Shown: one piece after another, positions 41,622 to 49,521 of the stretch | Layout of the letters: each line of letters starts with the position of its first letter | Position numbering within the stretch: position 1 is the stretch's first letter | Assembly (NCBI GenBank): GCA_003248865.1 | Contig: QFPK01000013.1 | Location: 1 to 64,000, forward strand | DNA: 64,000 nucleotides | DNA from: Sphingomonas sp. | GTDB taxonomy: Bacteria > Pseudomonadota > Alphaproteobacteria > Sphingomonadales > Sphingomonadaceae | Direction of reading: 5' to 3' | Made by a program: the position numbers and the translations under genes | The notes under the pieces: model-generated | Seen by the model: the letters and a program-made list of their open reading frames with translations, nothing else | Told to the model about the DNA's origin: nothing | The model's database searches: none

Positions 41622-44365
41622 GCGGCTACCGCATTCCCACCCACCCCCGCGCCACGGCCGACCCCATCCGTTTCCGCTTCGACGGCCGCGAACTGGTCGG
41701 GCGCGAAGGCGACACGCTGGCGGCCGCGCTGCTGGCCAACGGCATCCGGCTGGTGGGGCGCAGCTTCAAATATCACCGCCCGCGCGGGATCATGGGCCAT
41801 GGCTTCGCCGAGCCCAATGCACTCGTCCGCGTGGGCGACACGCCAAACCTTCCGGCCACGCTGATCCCGCTGACGCCCGGCCTCGAAGCCGTCAGCCAGA
41901 ACCGCTGGCCCAATCTGGCGTTCGACATTGGCGCGCTGAACGGCCTGTTCGGCCCGCTGCTGTCGGCAGGCTTCTACTACAAAAGCTTCATCTGGCCCCG
42001 CTGGGAGCTGTTCGAGCCCTTAATCCGCCGCGCCGCGGGGCTCGGCCGCGCGCCCGATGCGCCGGATAAGGCCCGTTATGCCAGCGACACGCTTTCGACA
42101 GAGGTTCTTGTCGTGGGCGCCGGCCTCGCTGGAACCGCAGCCGCCCTTGCGGCTGCCAATGCAGGGGCAAAGGTGCTGCTGGTCGATTCCGGCGCAATCG
42201 CTCCGCCGGATCATCCCGGCATCCGCATCCTCAGCCGCACCACGGCGCTGGGCTATCATGATAACAACCTCCTCACCCTGATCGAGGAGGTCGGCGCGTC
42301 CGGCGTGCGCCAGCGACTGTGGAAAGTCCGCGCCGGCCGCGTGGTGCTGGCGACCGGCACCTTCGAGCGCCCCCTGCTGTTCCATGGCAACGACCGCCCC
42401 GGCGTGATGCTGGCGGGATCGGTGCGCCACTATCTCGAAACCCATGGCGTCGCCCCCGGCCGCCGCGCCGTCTTCGCCGTGGCGGACGACGACGGCCTTG
42501 CCACCGCGCAGCTGGCCGCCGAAGCCGGAATCGAGATCGCCGCTCTGCTGGACCTCCGCCGGGGCGAGCGCATCCACCGCGCTATCGGCCGCAGCACAGT
42601 TCGCGCCGCCGAGATCGAGCTGGCGGATGGCCGCAAGCAGCGCATCGCCTGCGACCTGATCGCCATGTCTGGCGGCCGCAGCCCGGCGGTGCAGCTCTTC
42701 ACCCAGTCTGGCGGAAAGCTTCGCCACGAACCCGGACTCGGCGCCTTCGTGCCGGACCAGCCCGCGCGAGATGTCCGCAGCTGCGGAGCCGCACGCGGTA
42801 TCTTCGACGAGCAACAGGCCCGCGCCGACGGCGCAGCTGCGGGCCTCTGGGCCGCCACGGGCACGGAGCCGCCCGCAGCACTCTACCCCACCGAACCCGC
42901 GCCAGTCCCACCCTTGCCACCAGCCGGTGACAAGGCCTTCATCGATTTCCAGACAGACGCCACCACCGACGATTTCCGTCAAGCCGTTGCCGAAAACTAC
43001 CGCTCGCCAGAGCATGTGAAGCGCTACACCGTCTGGGGCATGGGCGTGGACCAGGGCAAGCTCGGTGCAGCCAACGGCGTGGCCGCCCTCGCCGCCCTTC
43101 AAGGCATCGAGCCCGGCGCCGTCGGCACCACCAAATTCCGTCCGCCCTTCGCCCCGCTCGCCTTTGGCGCGCTCGCCACCGGCCATGGCATCGGCCGCCA
43201 GTTCCGCCGCTGGCGCCACCTGCCGGCCCACCATTGGCACGCCGCAATGGGCGCCGCGTTCGAGGATTATGGCTGGCTACGCCCCACCCATTACCCGATG
43301 GGCGCCGAAACCATCGAACAAGCCGCGCAGCGCGAGGCGCTTGCCGTGCGCACCACCTGCGGCCTGCTGGACAGCAGCTCCTACGGCAAGATCGAGTTGC
43401 AAGGCCCTCAGGCCGCCGAGTTCCTCGACCGGATCGCACTGGACCCCATCTCCGACATGCCGGTCGGCACGATCCGCCACAGCCTCTTCCTCGACGAACT
43501 CGCCACCCCGCTCGACGATGTCGGCATCGCCCGCCTCGCAGACGATCACTTCCTGCTCACGATCAGCAGCGATGCGAACGACCATCTGCTCGACTGGCTG
43601 GAACGCTGGCACCAGTGCGAATGGCCGCTGGATCTCCTCATCCACGATGCCACTGCGCAATGGGCGGTCTTCACCCTCACAGGCCCAAACGCCCGCGCCG
43701 TGCTAGCTGCATCCGGCTGCGACATCCCTTTGTCCGCCGGGGATTTCCCCCACGCCGCCATCCGCACCGGCCGGCTTGCAGGCGAACCGGTGCGCATCCA
43801 GCGCATCAGCTTCACCGGCGAAGCCAGCTATGAAGTCGCCGTCGCAGCCGATGCCGCCGAATCACTGGCCGCCCATCTGATGGTCTGCGGCCAGCCACAT
43901 GGCCTCACCCCCTTCGGCCTCGACGCGCTGGACCTTCTGCGAATCGAAAAGGGCTATTTCCACGCGGGCGTCGATACCGACAGCCGCACCCGGCCCGCAG
44001 ACATCGGCTGGTCCGGCAACCCGGCCGCCAAGCCGCAGGATTATCTGGGAAAACGCACGCTCCTCCACCCGGCCGCCGCCCGCCGGAACGCCACCCACCT
44101 CGTCAGCCTGCATCCGCTGGACCCCGCCATCACCCTCCCCATCGGCGCCCACATCATCGGAGGTTCATCTCATCCGTCGCAAGGGACCGTCACATCCAGC
44201 GGCTTCAGCCCCATGCTGAACCGCGGCCTGTCGCTGGCCCTGCTCGAAAACGGGCATCACCGCACAGGCGAGACCGTCGAAATCTGGTCCGAGGGGCAGA
44301 CGTGGAAGGCGCAGGTCGCCCCCCGCTGCTCGTTCGACCGCAATGGAGAGCGTTTGAATGTGTGA
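41618..44365 (+). CDS. soxA: sarcosine oxidase subunit alpha
   Basis: A 915-residue subunit. The N-terminal 2Fe-2S-ferredoxin-like domain (FRFDGRELVGREGDTLAAALLANGIRLVGRSFKYHRPRG) typical of SoxA lacks the cluster cysteines. The NAD-binding region is VLVVGAGLAGTAAALAAANAG (starting ~163), and a C-terminal aminomethyltransferase (GCV_T) domain from ~540 binds tetrahydrofolate (HYPMGAETIEQAAQREALAVRTTCGLLDSSSYGKIELQGP). It is slightly shorter than the ~960-1000 residues of many homologues, mainly in the central disulfide-reductase-like part. The last 8 bases overlap soxG. Confidence 0.94.
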   Translation: MSGYRIPTHPRATADPIRFRFDGRELVGREGDTLAAALLANGIRLVGRSFKYHRPRGIMGHGFAEPNALVRVGDTPNLPATLIPLTPGLEAVSQNRWPNLAFDIGALNGLFGPLLSAGFYYKSFIWPRWELFEPLIRRAAGLGRAPDAPDKARYASDTLSTEVLVVGAGLAGTAAALAAANAGAKVLLVDSGAIAPPDHPGIRILSRTTALGYHDNNLLTLIEEVGASGVRQRLWKVRAGRVVLATGTFERPLLFHGNDRPGVMLAGSVRHYLETHGVAPGRRAVFAVADDDGLATAQLAAEAGIEIAALLDLRRGERIHRAIGRSTVRAAEIELADGRKQRIACDLIAMSGGRSPAVQLFTQSGGKLRHEPGLGAFVPDQPARDVRSCGAARGIFDEQQARADGAAAGLWAATGTEPPAALYPTEPAPVPPLPPAGDKAFIDFQTDATTDDFRQAVAENYRSPEHVKRYTVWGMGVDQGKLGAANGVAALAALQGIEPGAVGTTKFRPPFAPLAFGALATGHGIGRQFRRWRHLPAHHWHAAMGAAFEDYGWLRPTHYPMGAETIEQAAQREALAVRTTCGLLDSSSYGKIELQGPQAAEFLDRIALDPISDMPVGTIRHSLFLDELATPLDDVGIARLADDHFLLTISSDANDHLLDWLERWHQCEWPLDLLIHDATAQWAVFTLTGPNARAVLAASGCDIPLSAGDFPHAAIRTGRLAGEPVRIQRISFTGEASYEVAVAADAAESLAAHLMVCGQPHGLTPFGLDALDLLRIEKGYFHAGVDTDSRTRPADIGWSGNPAAKPQDYLGKRTLLHPAAARRNATHLVSLHPLDPAITLPIGAHIIGGSSHPSQGTVTSSGFSPMLNRGLSLALLENGHHRTGETVEIWSEGQTWKAQVAPRCSFDRNGERLNV

Positions 44366-44822
44366 CGTCCCGGCTGAAACCGCGCCAGCCTCCTCGCTGC
44401 CGCGCAGCCGCCCGCTGGACGGCGAAGCCCCGCGCCGCATCGGCGCCTGGCAGCTCGCGCCCCGCCCCCATCAGCGCATCCGGCTGGCCCGCAGCCGCGA
44501 CCCCCTCGCCATTCCCGGCGCCCTCTATCGCGGCCCGGGCGAACTGCTGCTGCTGGCCCACGACGCCGAAATCCCCGCCGCCGCCCAACTGCACGACATG
44601 AGCGCCGCCTTCTGCTGCGTCGACCTGACCGGCCCCGATCCGCTCGCGGCCATCGGCCTCGGCAACCTCGAACCGCTGGCCCCCGGCGACAGCCTCACCA
44701 CCCGCCTCGCCGACATCCGCGTCACCCTCTGCGGTACGAGCGACGGCCTGTTGCTGATCACAGAAAGCCACAGCGCGGACTGGCTCTGGAACTGGTTGTT
44801 GGCACGACTCGCGGTGGCGTAG
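44358..44822 (+). CDS. soxG: sarcosine oxidase subunit gamma
   Basis: A 154-residue protein with the weakly conserved gamma-subunit fold, recognisable from position and from HDMSAAFCCVDLTGPDPLAAIGLGNLEPLAPGDSLTTRLADIRVTLCGTSDGLLLITESHSADWLWNWLLARL. It probably stabilises the complex next to SoxA. Its start lies inside the soxA end (8-base overlap). It is the last gene of the Rieske-sox unit, 59 bases before the TPR-sulfotransferase gene. Confidence 0.9.
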   Translation: MCDVPAETAPASSLPRSRPLDGEAPRRIGAWQLAPRPHQRIRLARSRDPLAIPGALYRGPGELLLLAHDAEIPAAAQLHDMSAAFCCVDLTGPDPLAAIGLGNLEPLAPGDSLTTRLADIRVTLCGTSDGLLLITESHSADWLWNWLLARLAVA

Positions 44823-44881
44823 GAAAAATTGCCGCCAGGCCGCCTCTTGCGGCCAGCCAGCTGATCAGCGACTCTGCGCCT

Positions 44882-46777
44882 ATGAGCACAGCCCCAACCG
44901 GCACCCTTGACGCCGCTCTGGCCCATGCTGGCCAACTACTGCGGGAGAACCCTGCGCTGGCGGAACAGCAGGCGAGGGAGATCCTGCGCGTGCTGCCGCA
45001 CAGCGCGGCAGCCAAGCTGTTGCTGGGGCAGGCGTTGGCGGCTACCGGCCAGTCCGATCTTGCAGTGCGGGCGTTGGGCGAGGCGGTGCGTGGCGCGCCG
45101 AATTCGGCAGTGGCGTGGCGGACGCTGGCGGAGCAGTTGCTGCTGCGGGGCGACGAGGCCGGATCGGATCGGGCGCAGGCGCAGGCGATCCGGGCTTCTG
45201 TGAGCGATCCGCGCCTGCGGGAGGCGGCGATTGCGCTGGCGCAGGGCAATCTGCCGGTCGCCGAGAAGTTGCTGAAGGCGCATCTGAAGGCCGACCCCAC
45301 GGATGTGGCGGCGATCCGCATGCTGGCGGAACTGGCGGGGCGGATCGGGCGCTATCCGGACGCGGAGGCGCTGCTGCGCCGTGCCATCGAGCTGGCGCCG
45401 GGGTTCGCGCCGGCGCGCTTCAATCTGGCGACCGTGCTGTATCGCGGGGGCCGCGCGGACGAGGCGCTGACAGAGCTGGACCGGCTAATCGGTGAAGAGC
45501 CTGAGAATCCGGCGTACCGCAACCTTGCGGCTGTGGCGCTGACCCGCACGGGCGATCTGGATGTGGCGCTCACCCATTTCGAGAAGGCGCTGGCACGGCA
45601 GCCGGGGCTGACCAAGGTCTGGCTCAGCTATGGCCATGCGCTGAAGACGCTGGGGCGGCAGGGCGACAGCGTCGCTGCCTATCGCCGCGCCATCGCGCTG
45701 GAGCCCGGTTTCGGCGAGGCATGGTGGAGTTTGGCCAATCTGAAGACGATACGGTTCGAGCCCGGGGACCTTGCCGCGATGGAGCGGGCGCTTGCGGACG
45801 AGCGGGTGCAGGGCGAGGACCGATTCCATCTGCATTTCGCGCTGGGCAAGGCGCTGGAGGATGCGAAGCGGTTCGAGCCCGCCTTCCGCCATTATGCCGA
45901 GGGCAACCGGCTTCGACTTGAGGCGGTGCCGCACGATCCTGCCAAGATCAGTGAGCGGGTGGCGCGCAGCATCGGCCTGTTCACGCCTGCCTTGCTGCGC
46001 AGCAAAGCAGGGCTCGGTTGCCCCGCGCCCGACCCCATTTTCATTCTGGGCATGCCCCGCGCGGGCTCCACGCTGGTGGAGCAGATTCTTGCCAGCCACC
46101 CGCTGGTGGAGGGCACGCAGGAGCTGCCCGATATCCAGATGATGGCGACGCGGCTGGGCGGAGAGGTGGATGCCTATCCCGAACTTCTGGCCGACCTGCC
46201 GCCGGAGCGGCTGCGGGCGCTGGGCGAGGAGTATCTGGCGCGCACCCGCCCGCAGCGCCGCACCGACCGCCCCTATTTCATCGACAAGATGCCCAACAAC
46301 TGGCTGCACACCGGGTTCATCCGGCTGATCCTGCCGAATGCGAAGATCATCGATGCCCGCCGCCACCCGCTCGCCTGCTGCTTCGCCAACTTCAAGCAGC
46401 ATTTCGCGCGCGGGCAGGCCTTTGCCTACAGCCTCGAGCATATGGCGCGCTATTACGCCGACTATGTCCGCCTGATGGCGCATTTCGACCATACCGCGCC
46501 GGGTGCGGTGCACCGGGTGATCTACGAGCAGATGGTGGACGACACCGAAGCGCAGGTCCGCGCTCTGCTGAGTTATCTTGGCCTGCCCTTCGATCCCGCC
46601 TGCCTGCGCTTCCACGAAACGGAACGTGCGGTGCGCACCGCCAGTTCCGAACAGGTTCGCCGCCCGATCTACCGCGACGGGGTTGAGCAATGGCAGAATT
46701 TCGAGCCTTGGCTGGGCCCGCTGAAACAGGCGCTGGCGCCGGAAATCGCGGCCTGGCCCGACAGCCCGAAACCCTGA
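44882..46777 (+). CDS. TPR-repeat sulfotransferase family protein
   Basis: A 631-residue protein. The first ~300 residues are tetratricopeptide repeats (AKLLLGQALAATGQSDLAVRALGEAVRGAPNSAVAWRTLAEQLL, ALKTLGRQGDSVAAYRRAIALEPGFGEAWWSLANL). The C-terminal ~270 form a sulfotransferase domain with the PAPS 5'-phosphosulfate loop ILGMPRAGSTLVEQILASHP and the 3'-phosphate region IIDARRHPLACCFANFKQHFARGQAF. This architecture is abundant in sphingomonads, often next to TonB receptors, with unknown acceptors. It lies downstream of soxG and 127 bases upstream of the TonB receptor. Confidence 0.88.
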   Translation: MSTAPTGTLDAALAHAGQLLRENPALAEQQAREILRVLPHSAAAKLLLGQALAATGQSDLAVRALGEAVRGAPNSAVAWRTLAEQLLLRGDEAGSDRAQAQAIRASVSDPRLREAAIALAQGNLPVAEKLLKAHLKADPTDVAAIRMLAELAGRIGRYPDAEALLRRAIELAPGFAPARFNLATVLYRGGRADEALTELDRLIGEEPENPAYRNLAAVALTRTGDLDVALTHFEKALARQPGLTKVWLSYGHALKTLGRQGDSVAAYRRAIALEPGFGEAWWSLANLKTIRFEPGDLAAMERALADERVQGEDRFHLHFALGKALEDAKRFEPAFRHYAEGNRLRLEAVPHDPAKISERVARSIGLFTPALLRSKAGLGCPAPDPIFILGMPRAGSTLVEQILASHPLVEGTQELPDIQMMATRLGGEVDAYPELLADLPPERLRALGEEYLARTRPQRRTDRPYFIDKMPNNWLHTGFIRLILPNAKIIDARRHPLACCFANFKQHFARGQAFAYSLEHMARYYADYVRLMAHFDHTAPGAVHRVIYEQMVDDTEAQVRALLSYLGLPFDPACLRFHETERAVRTASSEQVRRPIYRDGVEQWQNFEPWLGPLKQALAPEIAAWPDSPKP

Positions 46778-46810
46778 TTTCGGCGCGGCTGCTGCGCTGC
46801 CGCATAACCA

Positions 46811-46830
46811 CTTGACGCCTGTCCAATAAA
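46811..46830. promoter_or_regulatory. operator candidate, site C (TonB receptor)
   Basis: CTTGACGCCTGTCCAATAAA lies 75 bases before the TonB receptor ATG. It aligns with the other three sites at TGTC, the A after it and the left-arm G and C, but is the least similar; the TTGACG it contains could instead be a -35 element. Confidence 0.35.
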
Positions 46831-46904
46831 GAGAGACCTTCCCCGTTCCGGATCAATCAGAGGGCGCATCAGGGACGCTCCGCCGGGGAAAGGGGTCTAT
46901 TGTG

Positions 46905-49280
46905 ATGAAACGGGTATCAGCACCCTGTATCGCTCAGATTCTGCTCGCATCGACTGCACTTGGCTGGGCCTTGCCCGCTGTGGCGGACGAAGTGGCGGCC
47001 GACGATCCGGGCAATGGCGAAATCCTGGTGACGGCACGGCGCCGCACCGAAAGCCTGCAGACGGTTCCGCTCTCCATCCAGGCGCTGGGAACCGAAACGC
47101 TGCAGCAGCAGAATGTCAGTTCGTTCGACGGCTATGCCCGGCTGCTCCCCAGCCTCAGCTTCCAGTCGTTCGGGCCGGGCCAGGCGCAGATGTCCTTCCG
47201 CGGCATCACGAACGGCGGCGACGGGCTGGATGCGGGGTCTTCGCCGACCACCGGCATCTATATCGATGAAATCCCCATCACCACGATCGGCGGCAACCCC
47301 GATCTGCACATCTATGACATCTCGCGGGTGGAGGCGCTGGCGGGTCCGCAGGGCACGCTGTTCGGCGCCAGCTCCATGTCGGGCACGCTGCGCATCATCA
47401 CCAACAAGCCCGATCCGACGAAGTTCGAAGCCGGCGTCGATGCCTCGCTCACCAAATATGGCAAGGGCGATGCGGGCGGCAGCCTGGAAGGCTTTGTGAA
47501 CTTCCCCATCGCCGAGAATGCCGCCATCCGCCTTGTCGGTTACTACCAGAAAGACGGCGGCTACATCGACAATCTGTACGGCGAACGCACCTTCACGCTG
47601 GACCAGCCGGATCCGGAAATCTCGAAGACGGTCAACAACGCCAATCTTGTGAAAGACAATTTCAACCCCGTCACCAGTTATGGCGGCCGCGCGGCGCTGA
47701 AGGTGGACCTGGACGAGGATTGGACGGTCACGCCGCAGTTCATCTACCAGAAGCAGGAAGCCAAGGGCGCCTTCCTGTACGATCCCCGCGTGGGCGACCT
47801 CGCCGTCCACGACTTCAGCCCGTCGTACAACAATGACGAATGGTGGCAGGCCGCCCTCACCATCGAGGGCAAGATCGGCAACTGGGACCTCGTCTACTCG
47901 GGCGGCTACTTCAAGCGCCACCTCGAGAATGAGATCGACTACAGCTATTACACCGTCGCCTATGACACCTACGGCTATTACGCGACCTATTTCCCCGACG
48001 GCAACGGCGGCTTCCTGGACCCGACGCAGCGGCAGAAGCTGAACTACCATTATACCAAGCACACGCAGGAAGTGCGCATCTCCTCACCCGGCGACAAGCC
48101 GCTGCGCTTCACCGCCGGCGCCTTCTATCAGCACCAGACCAACGATATCGACGCACAATATTATATCCCGGGCATCGGATCGGTGCCGCAGGAGGGGCTG
48201 ATCTGGTTCCAGCCTGTGATCGACGACACCGTCTATCTGAAGCGGCTGGACCGGGTGGACCGCGACTACGCCCTCTATGGCGAGCTCAGCTATGATATCA
48301 CCCCGGACCTCACCCTGAACGGCGGCATCCGCGGCTTCATCGCCGAAAACTCGCTCGTCGGCTTCTCAGGCTTTTCGTACAACATCACCGAGACCTGCCT
48401 GCCCACTGACAACCCCGACATCCCCTGCGTGAACGTGCACGCCTATGGCGCCACCACGCCCAAGCCCAACAAGACACGCCAAACCGGCGAGACCCACAAG
48501 ATCAACATCAGCTGGCGCTTCCAGCCGGGCAAGATGGCCTATGCCACCTACTCCACCGGCTTCCGCCCCGGCGGGGTGAACCGCAACCCGGCCTATGGGG
48601 CCTATAAATCGGATTCGCTCAGCAACTTCGAACTGGGCTGGAAAACCACCTGGCTCGACGGCACGCTGCGCTGGAACGGCGCCGTCTTCTACCAGAAGTG
48701 GAAGGACATGCAGTTCGCCCTCGCACGGCCGGGCGATTCCGGCGTCACCAGCCTCACCAACGTCGGCGGCGCGGATTCGAAGGGCATCGAATCCGATATC
48801 CTGCTGCGGCTGGGCGCAGTCGATATCAGCGGCTCCGCCAGCTATACCGATGCCAAGCTCACAACCGACTTCTGCGAGGAAGGCGGCGACGGCAGCATCA
48901 CCTGCACCCCCAAAGGCACCCGCCTGCCCATCCAGCCCAAGCTGAAGGGCAATGCGACCGTCCGCTACAACTTCCCGATCCAGTCGACGGATGCCTTCGT
49001 GCAGGGCTCCGCCCAGTTCCAGACCAGCAGCCGATCCTTCCTGCTGGATCAGGACGCAGAAACCGTGGGCTATACCGGCGGCTTCGCCACCTTCGACTTC
49101 TCCGCCGGGGCGAAGTTCAGCAACGGCATGACAGCCGAACTGTTCATCCTGAACGCGTTCGACAGACGCGGCGAACTGAGCCGCAACACCGCCTGCGCGC
49201 CTTCCTACTGCGGGCCTTTCTACCGGGCGTATCCGGTGCGGCCGCAGTTCTTCGGGATCCGGCTCGGGCAGCGGTTCTAG
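46905..49280 (+). CDS. TonB-dependent outer membrane receptor
   Basis: A 791-residue receptor. A signal peptide (MKRVSAPCIAQILLASTALGWALPAVA) is followed by a TonB box-like GEILVTARRRTE, a plug domain (PLSIQALGTETLQQQNVSSFDGYARLLPSLSF, VEALAGPQGTLFGASSMSGTLRIITNKP) and a 22-strand barrel ending FGIRLGQRF, with terminal Phe as needed for barrel assembly. It belongs to the large sphingomonad group of receptors importing organic nutrients. The ATG at 46905 is preceded by GGGGAAAGGGG. A regulatory site shared with the catabolic genes suggests uptake of the N-methylated substrate or a larger molecule containing it; this is inference. Confidence 0.93.
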   Translation: MKRVSAPCIAQILLASTALGWALPAVADEVAADDPGNGEILVTARRRTESLQTVPLSIQALGTETLQQQNVSSFDGYARLLPSLSFQSFGPGQAQMSFRGITNGGDGLDAGSSPTTGIYIDEIPITTIGGNPDLHIYDISRVEALAGPQGTLFGASSMSGTLRIITNKPDPTKFEAGVDASLTKYGKGDAGGSLEGFVNFPIAENAAIRLVGYYQKDGGYIDNLYGERTFTLDQPDPEISKTVNNANLVKDNFNPVTSYGGRAALKVDLDEDWTVTPQFIYQKQEAKGAFLYDPRVGDLAVHDFSPSYNNDEWWQAALTIEGKIGNWDLVYSGGYFKRHLENEIDYSYYTVAYDTYGYYATYFPDGNGGFLDPTQRQKLNYHYTKHTQEVRISSPGDKPLRFTAGAFYQHQTNDIDAQYYIPGIGSVPQEGLIWFQPVIDDTVYLKRLDRVDRDYALYGELSYDITPDLTLNGGIRGFIAENSLVGFSGFSYNITETCLPTDNPDIPCVNVHAYGATTPKPNKTRQTGETHKINISWRFQPGKMAYATYSTGFRPGGVNRNPAYGAYKSDSLSNFELGWKTTWLDGTLRWNGAVFYQKWKDMQFALARPGDSGVTSLTNVGGADSKGIESDILLRLGAVDISGSASYTDAKLTTDFCEEGGDGSITCTPKGTRLPIQPKLKGNATVRYNFPIQSTDAFVQGSAQFQTSSRSFLLDQDAETVGYTGGFATFDFSAGAKFSNGMTAELFILNAFDRRGELSRNTACAPSYCGPFYRAYPVRPQFFGIRLGQRF

Positions 49281-49286
49281 ACGGGA

Positions 49287-49508
49287 TTGAGGGGGCTCTG
49301 CCCCCTCAAACTCCCCCGGCAGGGAAGTGACTTCCCTGCACCCACGAAATTGGGGTCAAATCGTCGAGGCTGTGCGGACGGCTGGATTTATTGCCTGCGG
49401 CGCCAGCGCCGCAGGCAATCAAACATCGTCACGCGCGCCACATCGGTGCAGCGCGCAACGCCAACTTAGAGGGTGCAGGGAAATCATTTCCCTGCCCGCC
49501 GGAGGCAA
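49287..49508 (-). repeat. palindromic intergenic repeat, copy 8 (inverted)
   Basis: Opposite orientation to copies 1-7. Reading left to right: GAGGGGGC/GCCCCCTC, GGCAGGGAAG/CTTCCCTGC, GCCTGCGGCGC/GCGCCGCAGGC with a shortened 2-base loop, GCAGGGAAAT/ATTTCCCTGC, and terminal repeat CCGCCGGAGGCAA (49496-49508). It lies between the convergent TonB receptor and S9 peptidase genes. Confidence 0.9.
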
Positions 49509-49521
49509 CAAACCTCCCGCC

